From Anaerolineales bacterium UBA6663 (GTDB lineage Bacteria; Chloroflexota; Anaerolineae; Anaerolineales; UBA6663), in NCBI GenBank assembly GCA_002455335.1, contig DKKP01000295.1, positions 29,897-64,557 of the forward strand: 34,661 nucleotides of DNA, given 5' to 3'. How positions within the stretch are numbered: the stretch's first letter is position 1; every line of letters begins with the position of its first letter. Position numbers and translations under genes: made by a program. The notes under the pieces were generated by a model. That model had not been told where the DNA came from, did not search any database, and saw only the letters and a program-made list of their open reading frames with translations. Below, in pieces: positions 22,731 through 31,518 of the stretch.

Positions 22731-24173
22731 ATGTCTTTCGCTCGGGCGAAGAGCCTTTTCACAGCGACCGCAAGTACGGTGTTGGCGCTGGCTATCTCGG
22801 GTGGGCTAGCCAATGCGGCAGCCACAACCAAGACCCTCAGCACAAACTACACGTTGGTCAACCTGGGATCGTCATCCGCAACGGTTACGGTCAACTACTA
22901 CAAAGAGGATGGCAACGCCTGGGCAGCTGCGTCAAGCTCCACGAACTTCACGGTGCCCGGCAATGGCGGCCAGGCCATCATCGCGCAGTACTTCGACACG
23001 ACAATGATTTCGGGACGAGGTTCGGCGGTGGTCGCATCGGATCAGCCGCTGGGTGCCGTCGTGCAAATTCTTGCCCGAAATCAGACGCCAACTTCTGGCG
23101 CCTATATCGGCTCCTCGTCGACCGACACGACGTATTATGTGCCCCTGGTCATGCGCAAGCTGAACAGCACCAGCAGTCAGATCATGATCCAAAACGCCGG
23201 TACGTCGGTGGCAAACGTGACCATTACGCTTGTCAAGGCTCTTGCGAGCGCGGGCAGCAACTACACCAAATCCGGCATCCCGATCCAGCCGGGTGCGACC
23301 TATTACTACGACCTAAGCGACGAGCTGCCCACCAACGTTGCCGATAGTTGGTATGGTTCGGCGGTTGTGTCGGGTGGGAGTGTACAGCTGTCAGTTATCT
23401 CCAACTTGTTTGCTGGGACCGACCAACTTCAGACCTTCAATGGCTTCCGCAGCAACCAACTGAGCACCACGTGGTATGTGCCGCTATTTGCGTCACGCCT
23501 GGGCAATGCGCTGAGCACTCCGGTGTCGGTGCAGAATCTGTCGGGTTCCACCATCGCCATCAACGGGTTGTCCATGACGTGCACTCCGGATGCGGGTGCA
23601 GCTGGTGCGTCGCCCTTCACCATTCAGAACAACACAGCGATCAGCAACAACGAATCCTTCTTCTTCAACCCGGTGGTGAATACCAGCATTCCGGCCACAT
23701 GGTTCGGATCCTGCAAGATCACTGCGCCTGGCAACGTGGCGGTGTTCGTTCAGATGCGCCAGCCCGGGGTTAACTCGTCAGCAGCAGCTTACGAGGCGAT
23801 CAATGCCAATGGAACGAGCACGACGGTGCTGGTGCCGCTGGTCGCCAAAGTGTTGACGAATGGCTTCGCCACGCCTGTCACGATCCAGAATCTTGGCGCC
23901 ACCGCGGCCACGGTGAATATCACCTACACACCCAACGCGAACTGCGCGGGTTGCCAGACCTATAGTGAGAGCAACGTCACGATCCCGGCGAATGGTAGCC
24001 TCATCCGCAACTTCCGCCTGACCACGACCGTCTCGAGCATGCCCACTAACTGGTATGGAACAATGCGGGTTCAGTCGACGAGCAATCCCATTGATGGTTT
24101 CGTGCAGCTGACCACGGTGGGCGGCACAGCTGGCGACACTCTGATGGCGCACGGTGTGTTCACCTTGCCGTAA
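22731..24173 (+). CDS. Secreted surface protein with four tandem repeats
   Basis: I do not recognise a named family. The 480-residue protein has a clear signal peptide (to about residue 30, ending Ala-Asn-Ala-Ala). The mature part is Ser/Thr/Asn-rich, predicted all-beta, and consists of four repeats of about 117 residues. Markers recur at fixed spacing: (Y/L)VPL(V/F) at about 136, 249 and 367; QN(A/L) at 154, 268 and 386; W(Y/F)G(S/T) at 207, 324 and 441; the first copy is most diverged. The fourth repeat and the third each have a few Cys (284 and 328; 405 and 408). The start at 22731 is fixed by AAAGGAG 7 bases upstream; the in-frame ATG at 22725 is too close to it. A strong terminator follows. 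Likely an abundant cell-surface or matrix protein. Confidence 0.8.
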   Translation: MSFARAKSLFTATASTVLALAISGGLANAAATTKTLSTNYTLVNLGSSSATVTVNYYKEDGNAWAAASSSTNFTVPGNGGQAIIAQYFDTTMISGRGSAVVASDQPLGAVVQILARNQTPTSGAYIGSSSTDTTYYVPLVMRKLNSTSSQIMIQNAGTSVANVTITLVKALASAGSNYTKSGIPIQPGATYYYDLSDELPTNVADSWYGSAVVSGGSVQLSVISNLFAGTDQLQTFNGFRSNQLSTTWYVPLFASRLGNALSTPVSVQNLSGSTIAINGLSMTCTPDAGAAGASPFTIQNNTAISNNESFFFNPVVNTSIPATWFGSCKITAPGNVAVFVQMRQPGVNSSAAAYEAINANGTSTTVLVPLVAKVLTNGFATPVTIQNLGATAATVNITYTPNANCAGCQTYSESNVTIPANGSLIRNFRLTTTVSSMPTNWYGTMRVQSTSNPIDGFVQLTTVGGTAGDTLMAHGVFTLP

Positions 24174-24198
24174 GGGGACCACATCGAATCAAACGCAC

Positions 24199-24204
24199 TA
24201 TAAT
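24199..24204 (+). promoter_or_regulatory. TATAAT box before the lipoprotein gene
   Basis: A perfect TATAAT, with GGGACC 18 bases upstream (three of six matches to the -35 consensus). Expected initiation near 24211 would fall inside the left arm of the terminator at 24205-24240, so its transcript would carry only part of that hairpin. It would serve the lipoprotein and GT-C-like genes downstream. Confidence 0.4.
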
Positions 24205-24240
24205 AGGAATGGGCCGGCGAAATGCCGGCCCATTCCTGTT
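24205..24240 (+). terminator. Rho-independent terminator of the repeat protein gene
   Basis: Perfect 14-base-pair stem AGGAATGGGCCGGC / GCCGGCCCATTCCT (24205-24218 and 24224-24237) with loop GAAAT, followed by GTTTT. It starts 31 bases after the stop codon and ends 14 bases before the lipoprotein start. Confidence 0.92.
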
Positions 24241-24254
24241 TTGGAGCCGAGCGC

Positions 24255-24821
24255 ATGCAGAGAAACTGGCAAGTAATCACTGTGACAATGGCAGTTATCG
24301 CACTCGTGGGCTGCACGAGCGAGGCGATAATCACCGAGACGGCGCCGGTGTCGGCGCCAATGGTCACCGAAGGCTATCCGGCGCTTGAGTTGAGTACTGA
24401 GGGTTATCCGGGGGGCTTTGAGGCTCCTCGAGATATGTCAGGTGTGAACGCGCCTGCTGAAGCCCCGGAGACTTCGCCTGGAACAGCCTCGATTTCGGGG
24501 ATGCTTGTGCCGCGAAGTGGCGATTCGGCCGTGTCGAAAATGGCATATTACCTCACGCCGGGACAGGGCACTGATCAGGTGTATCCTCCGGATTACATCT
24601 CGGATCCAGACGCAATCCGAGGCGATATCAGCGGTGTGACAGATGAATACGGTCGTTTCGAGCTAGCTGATATCCCACCTGGCAAGTACTTCTTGTTCGT
24701 TTGGGGGCAGTACGGATGGCGAGAGTTCGAAGCCGGAGCTGACGATCAACGCCCGCTGATGCTGGAGCTCGAGGCCGATGAACGACTGGCTCTGGATATC
24801 GTCTATCTGACCTGGCCCTGA
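24255..24821 (+). CDS. Lipoprotein with carboxypeptidase-regulatory-like domain
   Basis: This 188-residue protein has a signal peptide ending in the lipobox Leu-Val-Gly-Cys, so Cys20 is the likely lipidated residue and the mature protein sits on the outer face of the membrane. A low-complexity linker with two TEGYP copies follows. The last 110 residues resemble a carboxypeptidase-regulatory/prealbumin-like beta-sandwich: SISGMLVPRSG at its start, VTDEYGRFELADIPPGKYFLFVW as the diagnostic stretch, then a final beta strand. Such domains usually mediate binding or spacing. I chose the ATG at 24255 (GGAG about 9 bases upstream) because the frame's earlier ATG at 24222 lies inside the terminator. 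The next gene starts 3 bases after the stop. Confidence 0.82.
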   Translation: MQRNWQVITVTMAVIALVGCTSEAIITETAPVSAPMVTEGYPALELSTEGYPGGFEAPRDMSGVNAPAEAPETSPGTASISGMLVPRSGDSAVSKMAYYLTPGQGTDQVYPPDYISDPDAIRGDISGVTDEYGRFELADIPPGKYFLFVWGQYGWREFEAGADDQRPLMLELEADERLALDIVYLTWP

Positions 24822-24824
24822 ACC

Positions 24825-26744
24825 GTGCCTCAGCCTGGCATTGAGCTTATCGGTCTGATCGTTATCGCCGGGGGGATGGTTTTCACCCCCGGCCTTTTCT
24901 TGCTGGCCGGTCTTGGACGAGCGTCGTCCCTCGAACGGATCAGTGTGGCGTCTATCGCGGCCAACGCGCTGGCCCTGTCGTTCACGCTGCTCGCCTGCCT
25001 CTGGATGGGCGCAACCCTTGTTGGTGCGCGATGGACGCCACTGGCGATCTCGGTGGTCATGGTGGCCCTGGGCGGCGCGAGCTGCGTGGTTTGGGGGCGA
25101 CGCCTACGAAGTTTCCGGCTAGATCGTGCTCGGCGCGATTGGCATGCACTTCTCCCCGGCTTGAGCCTGTTGCTTGTCCTCTTGATCGGCATCGCGCTGC
25201 GGCTCTGGGTGGCGCGCGACCTGGCATACCCGGCCTGGGTCGATTCACCACACCACGACGTGATCGTCAGGTTGCTCGCCCTTCACGGCCGAGTCCCGGA
25301 CACGTACGAACCCGTGCTTCCCGTCGGGCCATTCACGTATCACTTCGGGTTTCATGTGGCGGCCTTGGTCTACCACTGGCTTACCGGGCTGCCGAGCAGC
25401 GATGCCATGCTCATCCTCGGCCAGGTGCTCAATGGCCTTATGCCCCTGGCCGTATACGCTTTTGTCGTGCAGATCTCTGAGCGTCGTTGGACGGCCGTCG
25501 GCGCCGCCGCGATCGTCGGATTGGTGTCCCTGTTCCCCGCCTATTACGTCTCGTGGGGCCGCACGACCCAGTTGGCCGGGCTGTTGATACTGGTCCCTTT
25601 GCTCGGCCACCTCGCTCAGAGCCGGCCAATGCGTCCGGGGCAACGATCGGAGGCATGGTCTTGGGGCAGGATCCTGTTGGTCGGGGCGCTGGCAGCCGGC
25701 GTGCTGTATACCCACTATCGGGTCGTCGTCTTTGGCGCGATGTTCGGGCTTGCGCTCGCGCTTGTCGATCGGAAAGTGGATTGGCGTCTTTGGCTGCCCG
25801 CGGCCGGCGTTGCGCTGCTATTGACAGCCCCCTGGTTGCTTCGCCTGGTCGAGGCCTGGGTCGCGCCAAACCTCGTTGACCCGAGCGCATATCTCGCCCC
25901 GGCTGGCTACAACAGCTTCCCGTGGCATTACTTCAACAGCACGCTCGAACGAGCCTGGTGGGGTATGGCCGCCCTCGGCGCGGTCATCGGCGTGTTTCGG
26001 CGCGAGCGCGCGATCCTCGTGATCGTCGTCTGGGTCGCGCTGACCTCGGCGTTGCTCAACATCCCGGGCGCAGGCAGTTGGGTGGTCAACAACAACTCGT
26101 GGGCCATCAGCGCCTTCCTCCCCGGGTCGGTCGCGGCCGGCTACGGCCTCGAGCAGATCGGTCGGCTGAGCCTTTGGCTCTGGCGCTCCGCACCGCAAGC
26201 TCCGGCACGCCCTGGCCGGCGCACGCGCCAGATGATCGGCCTCGCAGTCGCTGTCGCGCTGGCGGCCATCGTGATCGCCGGATTGGGGTTCGGGATCCAG
26301 GCCCAAAGCCGGACCCTCAACCCACGCACCGTCCTGGCCTTGCCTGCCGACCGCGAGGCGATGCCCTGGCTGCGCGACAACCTCCCCGCCGATGCCCTGA
26401 TCGTCGTCAACAGCTGGTATTGGCAACACGACATCTGGTCGGCCAGCGACGGCGGTATCTGGATCTGGACCGAGACGGGGCGGCATACCACGACGCCGCC
26501 GGTCGACTATTACTACGACCCGGTCTGGACGCAAGCGATCAACGATTGGAATGCCCGCTGGGCCAAGATCGAGGATTTTGGGTCGCCCGAAGCGATCGCG
26601 CTGTTACGCGAGGTCGGCGCCACGCACGTGTATCTGGGCGCCGTGCCGGGCCGCATGACCCCGGCAGCGCTGGCCGCGGCGCCCGAGATCTACGAGTTGC
26701 TTTACGACCGGGACGGCGTCTTCATCTACCAGATCGAGCCTTGA
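24825..26744 (+). CDS. Large polytopic membrane protein, GT-C-like
   Basis: This 639-residue protein has about ten to twelve membrane segments, and a soluble C-terminal domain of about 150 residues. The layout and WVARDLAYPAWVDSPHHDVIVRLL (128-151), with Asp140 in the first large loop, resemble GT-C glycosyltransferase-like proteins of the DUF6541 kind. PVGPFTYHFGFHVAALVYHWLTGLPSSDAM and YYVSWGRTTQLAGLL are further family-like stretches. The C-terminal part (WLRDNLPADALIVVNSWYWQHDIW) is similar in design to the soluble tail of the other PMT-like genes. It starts with GTG 3 bases after the lipoprotein stop, so the two are one operon. Base composition returns to the GC-rich style of the flanks. 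Catalytic activity is inferred from topology only. Confidence 0.7.
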   Translation: MPQPGIELIGLIVIAGGMVFTPGLFLLAGLGRASSLERISVASIAANALALSFTLLACLWMGATLVGARWTPLAISVVMVALGGASCVVWGRRLRSFRLDRARRDWHALLPGLSLLLVLLIGIALRLWVARDLAYPAWVDSPHHDVIVRLLALHGRVPDTYEPVLPVGPFTYHFGFHVAALVYHWLTGLPSSDAMLILGQVLNGLMPLAVYAFVVQISERRWTAVGAAAIVGLVSLFPAYYVSWGRTTQLAGLLILVPLLGHLAQSRPMRPGQRSEAWSWGRILLVGALAAGVLYTHYRVVVFGAMFGLALALVDRKVDWRLWLPAAGVALLLTAPWLLRLVEAWVAPNLVDPSAYLAPAGYNSFPWHYFNSTLERAWWGMAALGAVIGVFRRERAILVIVVWVALTSALLNIPGAGSWVVNNNSWAISAFLPGSVAAGYGLEQIGRLSLWLWRSAPQAPARPGRRTRQMIGLAVAVALAAIVIAGLGFGIQAQSRTLNPRTVLALPADREAMPWLRDNLPADALIVVNSWYWQHDIWSASDGGIWIWTETGRHTTTPPVDYYYDPVWTQAINDWNARWAKIEDFGSPEAIALLREVGATHVYLGAVPGRMTPAALAAAPEIYELLYDRDGVFIYQIEP

Positions 26745-26747
26745 AGA

Positions 26748-26761
26748 CGCGCAGATGCGCG
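26748..26761. repeat. Small hairpin between convergent genes
   Basis: CGCGC and GCGCG around an AGAT loop, inside the 24-base gap between the convergent GT-C-like and transglutaminase genes. It could help stop transcription from both sides, but there is no T-run on either strand. Confidence 0.25.
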
Positions 26762-26768
26762 CCGAGAC

Positions 26769-27563
26769 TCACAGCGCGACGAGATTGACGCCGACCTCGA
26801 GCGCCTCGCGGCCGGCGCCTTTGTAGACGCCACGGGTCGGCGGCACGTCGGCGTAATCGCGACCGATCGCCAGTCGGACGTAGTTCCCGTTTTGCGCGGC
26901 ATTGTGGGTCGGGTCGAGCGCAAGCCAGCCACGCCCTGGCACAAACACATCCACCCAGGCATGCGAAGCAGCCATGTCGCCATTGTTGTACAGATAGCCA
27001 CTGACATAGCGCGCGGCCAGGCCCTGACTGCGACTGGCCGCCAGGAAGATGTGGGCGAAATCCTGGCAGACCCCACGCTCGAGGTGCAGCGCCTGCGCCG
27101 CAGTCGTCGACACAGTGGTGGCCCCCTTCTCGTACTTCAACCCATTGAAAATCGCGCGCATCAACCCGACGGCCGTGGCGGCCGGGTCGCCCGGAGCCAG
27201 CGCGGCCCGGCCAAACGCCAGCAACTCGGACGTGAACGGCGCGTACGCGGTCGGCTGGGTGAAAGACCATGCATCGAGCGGCGACAATGCCCTCAAGGGC
27301 TCTGTGAAGATCTCGGTGGTGTGAACTTCGCTCTCGGCGGTCACGCTGATCCGAGTATGCGGCTGCAGAACGTCGAAGTGGTGCACGAGGTTGCCGAACG
27401 GATCGGTGTAACTCAACACCTCCTCGCGCGGCTCGGTGTGTAGATGAAACGACAGGCAGCGTTGCCCGGCATGATCGAGCGGACGCAACCTGACCTCGGT
27501 GTAGGCCTCGCTGATCGGCTGATCGTAGGTGAACGTCGTGGTGTGCGCGATGTGCAAACGCAT
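26769..27563 (-). CDS. Transglutaminase-like cysteine protease family protein
   Basis: This 264-residue protein has the bacterial transglutaminase N-terminal domain (beginning RLHIAHTTTFTYDQPISEAYTE-like, residues 2-23) and a transglutaminase-like catalytic core. Catalytic residues are in order: Cys166 in GVCQDFAHIF, His201 in ASHAWVDV, and Asp217 in LALDPTHN. There is no signal peptide, so it acts in the cytoplasm. It starts 1 base after the alpha-E gene stop. In bacteria such proteins commonly accompany alpha-E and circularly permuted ATP-grasp proteins, and are predicted to hydrolyse or transfer amide bonds in peptides made by the ATP-grasp enzyme. The reaction has not been established for this combination. 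Confidence 0.92.
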   Translation of the reverse strand: MRLHIAHTTTFTYDQPISEAYTEVRLRPLDHAGQRCLSFHLHTEPREEVLSYTDPFGNLVHHFDVLQPHTRISVTAESEVHTTEIFTEPLRALSPLDAWSFTQPTAYAPFTSELLAFGRAALAPGDPAATAVGLMRAIFNGLKYEKGATTVSTTAAQALHLERGVCQDFAHIFLAASRSQGLAARYVSGYLYNNGDMAASHAWVDVFVPGRGWLALDPTHNAAQNGNYVRLAIGRDYADVPPTRGVYKGAGREALEVGVNLVAL

Positions 27564-27564
27564 G

Positions 27565-28572
27565 TCACTGTTGCTGCTGCTGCTGCTGCTGTTGCTGCCT
27601 CGGCCGGCTGTCGGGCAGGATGACGCGCGCGTTGAAATAGCTGCGCGCGACCTCGTCGGCGGCGCCGTTGAGCCGGAGGAGCAACTCGGTCAGAAAGCCC
27701 TCAAGCGGTTCGCCAAGCACCTCGCCGATATCCAGATACTCGAGCTCGGCGCGCAGTCGGCCCAGGATGCGCCGCGCGCCCTCCGGGCGAGGAGGCGTGC
27801 CCTCGGCGACGGTCTCGAGCGATTGCAGGGAGCGGATGATGCAGAACAGCACGGCGCGCGGCAACTGCTTGTCGAGCAAGAGATACTCGGTCACGGGCTC
27901 GATCTCAAGCGCGATCCCACGGCCCCGGCGAAACGGCTCGAAGGCGCTGCATGAGCGAAGCAGCGCGATCAGCTGGAGCGAGGTCTCGGATGAGGCAATC
28001 GGCAGGCTGCGGATATACGCGTACTTGGCGGCCAGGATACGCGCCGTCTTGTCGGCGCGCTCGAGGTGGTGGCCAAGGCGGATAAACTCGTAGCCTTCGC
28101 CGTGCGACATCGTCGTGAGCGTGACGCCCTGAAAGGCCTGTGAACCATCGCGGATGAGCAACGAGAACTCGTGCGGGTTGCGCAGCACGGCGGCGCGGTC
28201 GGCGTCTTTGACCCGGAAGTACAGGCGGTTGATCCGCTCCCACATCTCGCTGCTGATCTGTTCGCGCACCGAGCGCGCGTTCTCGCGGGCGCGGGTGATG
28301 CACGTGATCACGGCATTGGGGTTAAGCGGATTCCAGAGCAGAAATTCGATAACCGCTGCGGCCGACGGCGCGCCATAGAGTTCGGCGAAGAGCGCGTCGT
28401 CTCCGGTGACGGCCACGATCGGCCCCCACCCTTGCGCAGCTGCATCGGGCTGGGCCTCGAGCAGGGCGTTGAAGTTGACGGCCAGTAGCCTCGTCAGGTC
28501 TTCGGCGCGCTCGATGTAGCGCGCCATCCAGAAGAGCGATTCAGCGACACGGCTGAGCATGTGCGCAGGCAT
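27565..28572 (-). CDS. Alpha-E domain protein (DUF403) with poly-Gln tail
   Basis: This 335-residue, all-helical protein of the alpha-E family opens with [28 protein letters not shown] sequence (from residue 5), the family signature, and contains [20 protein letters not shown] in the middle. Its biochemical role is unknown; it nearly always sits beside a circularly permuted ATP-grasp protein and a transglutaminase, as here. The final ten residues are all glutamine. The start at 28572 overlaps the last base of the ATP-grasp stop (TGATG); an ATG at 28560 is an alternative closer to the usual family start. The downstream gene starts 1 base after its stop. Confidence 0.92.
   Translation of the reverse strand: MPAHMLSRVAESLFWMARYIERAEDLTRLLAVNFNALLEAQPDAAAQGWGPIVAVTGDDALFAELYGAPSAAAVIEFLLWNPLNPNAVITCITRARENARSVREQISSEMWERINRLYFRVKDADRAAVLRNPHEFSLLIRDGSQAFQGVTLTTMSHGEGYEFIRLGHHLERADKTARILAAKYAYIRSLPIASSETSLQLIALLRSCSAFEPFRRGRGIALEIEPVTEYLLLDKQLPRAVLFCIIRSLQSLETVAEGTPPRPEGARRILGRLRAELEYLDIGEVLGEPLEGFLTELLLRLNGAADEVARSYFNARVILPDSRPRQQQQQQQQQQ
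27568..27597. repeat. Trinucleotide repeat (CAG/CTG) coding for poly-Gln
   Basis: Ten triplets, CTG with TTG at the second and ninth positions as read on the plus strand, encode the C-terminal Gln tract of the alpha-E protein directly before its stop. Repeat-length change would alter the tail without a frameshift. Confidence 0.9.
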
Positions 28573-30014
28573 CAGGCAAGCACCCAGGTATCTTTGCTGC
28601 CGCCGCCCTGCGACGAGTTGACCACGAGCGAGCCGCGCCTCAAGGCCACCCGCGTCAGGCCGCCTGGCACAAGCGTCACCTTATCGCCGTGCAGGACGTA
28701 CGGACGAAGATCGACATGGCAACCGAACAACTCGCCGTCGAGAACTGTCGGGTGGCGGCTGAGCGCCACAACGGGCTGAGCGATGAACGCGCGCGGCGCG
28801 GCGGCGATCCGTTCGCGAAAAGCCGCCAATTCGGCCTTGCTCGCGCTCGGGCCGATCAGCATGCCATAGCCGCCGCTTTCGTTGACGGCCTTGACGACCA
28901 GCGTTTCGAGGTGATCAAGCATGTAGCGCCTGTCGTCCTCGCGCCAGCCGAGGTAGGTCGGCACATTGGCCAGGATCGGCTCCTCGCCCAGGTAGTATCG
29001 GATCATGTCGGGCACATAGGCGTAGACGGCCTTGTCGTCGGCCACGCCTGTGCCGAGCGCGTTGGCCAGCGTGACGTTGCCGGCGCGATAGGCGTTTAGC
29101 AACCCGGCTACGCCGAGCACGCTGTCTTTCCGGAAGGCGAGCGGGTCGAGAAACTCATCGTCGATACGGCGATAGATGACGTCGACCTGCTTCAGCCCGC
29201 GCGTCGTCCGCATGAAGATCTTGTCGCCGTGGGCGATCAGGTCTCGCCCCTCGACGATCTCGACGCCCATCTGGCGCGCCAGAAACGTGTGCTCGAAGTA
29301 GGCCGAGTTGTAGAGGCCCGGGGTGAGCAGCACGACCGTGGCGTCGGCGTAACTGTGTGGCGCGACCGAGCGCAGGGTTTCGAGCAGCGCCTGCGGGTAG
29401 TGCTCGATCGCGCGAACATCATAGCGAGAAAAGAGATCGGCGAAGGTGCGCTTCATCACGGCGCGGTTCTCGAGCATGTAGCTCACGCCTGAGGGCGAGC
29501 GCAGATTGTCTTCGAGCACCACATAGGCGCCGTCAGCGCCGCGCACCAGATCGGTGCCGACGATGTGTACATACACACCGCCCGGCGGCCTGAGCCCGAT
29601 CATCTCGCGCCGAAAGCCGTGCGCGCTGAAGACTAACTCGGCCGGGATCCGACGCTCGCGCAGAATCGACTGCTCGTGATAGATGTCGCCGAGAAAGGCG
29701 TTGAGCGCCGTGACGCGTTGAGTCAGCCCGCGCTCGAGCAGGGCCCACTCATGACCCGGGATGATGCGCGGGATCAGATCGAAGGGGAAGATGCGCTCGA
29801 CGCCAGCGTCCTCGCCGTAGACGGTAAACGTGATCCCCTGATACAAAAACGCCGCGTCGGCGGCGCGGCGTCGCTCCGCGAGCGACGCGGGCGTGAGAGT
29901 CTGCAATTGTCGATGGAGATGCGCGTAATGTTCACGAGGCCGGCCGGCCGCCGTGAACATCTCGTCGAAGAAGCCGCTCGGGTCGTAACGCGCGATCAAC
30001 GTCTCTTCCGACAT
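28572..30014 (-). CDS. Circularly permuted ATP-grasp type 2 protein
   Basis: This is a 480-residue predicted ATP-dependent carboxylate-amine ligase of the DUF404/DUF407 (CP_ATPgrasp_2) family. Recognisable stretches include [24 protein letters not shown] (about 52-75), the start of the conserved core, then [43 protein letters not shown] with the Glu-Asp-Asn and Ser-Gly-Val-Ser motifs, and [16 protein letters not shown] near residue 372, a lysine plus glycine-rich loop fitting the permuted ATP-binding site. It heads the ATP-grasp / alpha-E / transglutaminase set, with overlapping or nearly touching ends. A TAGACT box ends 6 bases before the ATG and no Shine-Dalgarno is seen. The product is predicted to be a short amide-linked peptide; substrates are unknown. 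Confidence 0.94.
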   Translation of the reverse strand: MSEETLIARYDPSGFFDEMFTAAGRPREHYAHLHRQLQTLTPASLAERRRAADAAFLYQGITFTVYGEDAGVERIFPFDLIPRIIPGHEWALLERGLTQRVTALNAFLGDIYHEQSILRERRIPAELVFSAHGFRREMIGLRPPGGVYVHIVGTDLVRGADGAYVVLEDNLRSPSGVSYMLENRAVMKRTFADLFSRYDVRAIEHYPQALLETLRSVAPHSYADATVVLLTPGLYNSAYFEHTFLARQMGVEIVEGRDLIAHGDKIFMRTTRGLKQVDVIYRRIDDEFLDPLAFRKDSVLGVAGLLNAYRAGNVTLANALGTGVADDKAVYAYVPDMIRYYLGEEPILANVPTYLGWREDDRRYMLDHLETLVVKAVNESGGYGMLIGPSASKAELAAFRERIAAAPRAFIAQPVVALSRHPTVLDGELFGCHVDLRPYVLHGDKVTLVPGGLTRVALRRGSLVVNSSQGGGSKDTWVLA

Positions 30015-30020
30015 CCGGGG

Positions 30021-30026
30021 AGTCTA
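30021..30026 (-). promoter_or_regulatory. Putative -10 box, leaderless type
   Basis: TAGACT on the minus strand, six bases before the ATG of the ATP-grasp gene, inside the 31-base gap after the CorC-like gene. The region 17 bases upstream is a poor -35 match. It would allow the ATP-grasp module to be transcribed apart from the CorC-like gene. Confidence 0.3.
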
Positions 30027-30045
30027 CCAAAACGATCGGCGAATC

Positions 30046-31419
30046 CTATGGTCCGCTTGGGCCACCCTTGCTGGTCTCCTCGATCGGGACCGCGTTGGCC
30101 GGGCGCGGGGGCTGGATCGTGACGCGCTCGATCCGCAAACCATCGAGCGCCTCGACCTTGAGGCGCACGCCATCGGGCATCTCGACCACATCGCCGACCC
30201 TTGCCATCCGCCCCAGGTGCCCGAGGACGAAACCAGCGATCGTGTCGTAGTAGTCGTCTGTGAGTTGCAGACCGAGCCGCTCGTTGACGTCTTCGATCAG
30301 TGTCAGGCCCTCGACGAGGCATGAGCCGTCGGGCAGGCGTTGCATCTCGGGTGTGGCGTTGTCGAAAGTGTCATTGACCTCGCCGATGATCTGCTCGAGC
30401 AGATCGCCGAGCGTGACAAGGCCGGCTGTGCCGCCGTACTCGTCGAGCACGATCGCCAGGTGCTGGCGTTTTGCGCGCATCTGCGCAAGAAGCTTGTCGA
30501 GCTTAATGGTGTCGGGCACGAAAAGCGCCTCGCGAACCATCCCGCGGATGGTGGCCGTGCGGCGCGTGTCGTGCTGCACGCGCACCAGATCCTTCACGTG
30601 CGCGATCCCGACGATGTGATCGAGGTCGTTTTCGTAGACCGGGTATTTCGAGCGGCTATGCTCGCTTGCCAGTTGGATCAACTCACTCAGCGGCGCGTCG
30701 CCGTCGACGGCCTGCATCTCGGTGCGCGGCACCATCACCTCGCGCGCCGTGAGGTCGCCGAACTCGAAGGCCGCGGTCACCAACTCGCGATCGGTCTCTT
30801 CGATCAGGCCGCTCTCCTCGGAGGCCTCGACAAGCAGCTTGAGCTCGGCGACCGAGTAAGAGGTCTCCTCGAGCCGAAGATCGCGCACGCCGAGAAGCCG
30901 CAAGATCAAAGCCGCAGCCCCATTCAGCAGCCAGATCAACGGGCGGAAGAGCAACTCGACAAAGCGCGTCGGGCCGCTGAGCGCCAGGGCCGCGCGCTCG
31001 GTGTATTGGATCGCCAGGTTTTTGGGGACAAGCTCGCTCGTGACGACCGTGATCGCCGTCACAAGGATCAGCGCGACGAGCACCGAGATCGTGCGTCGAA
31101 CCCCCTCGTCGAGTGACGCCAGCGCGCCGCCGACCAGCGGCTCGAGCAACGCCGAGAGCGCAGGCTCGCCCACGTAACCAAGCCCGACGCCCGACATGGT
31201 GATCAACAGCTGCGTGGCCGCGATATACCGGTCGAGATGCTCGGTAACGTGCCGGGCCGACGCGGCGCCAGCGGTGCCGCGTTGCACCAGTTCATCCAGT
31301 CGACTCCGGCGCACGCGCACGAACGCGTACTCTGCCGCGACGGCAAGGCCGTTCAGGATCAACAAGAGGACGAGGAGCAGTAAACTGCCGGGGTCAAACG
31401 TACTGTCAGGATCAGGCAT
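30046..31419 (-). CDS. CorC/HlyC (CNNM-like) family membrane protein
   Basis: This 457-residue protein has three parts in order: a DUF21/CNNM membrane domain (hydrophobic segments about 11-35, 70-90, 105-125 and 155-170, with NGLAVAAEYAFVRVRRSRL), a pair of CBS domains (TAREVMVPRTEMQAVDGDA and on, about 225-345), and a C-terminal CorC_HlyC domain (LPDGSCLVEGLTLIEDVNERLGLQL and on, about 365-445). Family members affect Mg2+ or Co2+ efflux; the old 'hemolysin' label is misleading. The CBS pair probably binds adenine nucleotides. The stop lies 31 bases before the ATP-grasp gene on the same strand, so some read-through is likely. Confidence 0.94.
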   Translation of the reverse strand: MPDPDSTFDPGSLLLLVLLLILNGLAVAAEYAFVRVRRSRLDELVQRGTAGAASARHVTEHLDRYIAATQLLITMSGVGLGYVGEPALSALLEPLVGGALASLDEGVRRTISVLVALILVTAITVVTSELVPKNLAIQYTERAALALSGPTRFVELLFRPLIWLLNGAAALILRLLGVRDLRLEETSYSVAELKLLVEASEESGLIEETDRELVTAAFEFGDLTAREVMVPRTEMQAVDGDAPLSELIQLASEHSRSKYPVYENDLDHIVGIAHVKDLVRVQHDTRRTATIRGMVREALFVPDTIKLDKLLAQMRAKRQHLAIVLDEYGGTAGLVTLGDLLEQIIGEVNDTFDNATPEMQRLPDGSCLVEGLTLIEDVNERLGLQLTDDYYDTIAGFVLGHLGRMARVGDVVEMPDGVRLKVEALDGLRIERVTIQPPRPANAVPIEETSKGGPSGP

Positions 31420-31518
31420 GCGTTATCAAAACCGCGAACCCTCTTACTTTACACGAAAACCGGCCTGACGTGTGCGAGGATATACACAGGGTGTGCACGG
31501 GCGAAATCCAGGCGCCTG

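Noticed and set aside
25818..26534. 238-codon open frame antisense to the GT-C-like protein
   Set aside because: Shadow of a gene with clear membrane topology on the other strand.
30340..31116. 258-codon open frame antisense to the CorC-like gene
   Set aside because: His/Arg/Asp-rich shadow translation with no membrane or domain signal.
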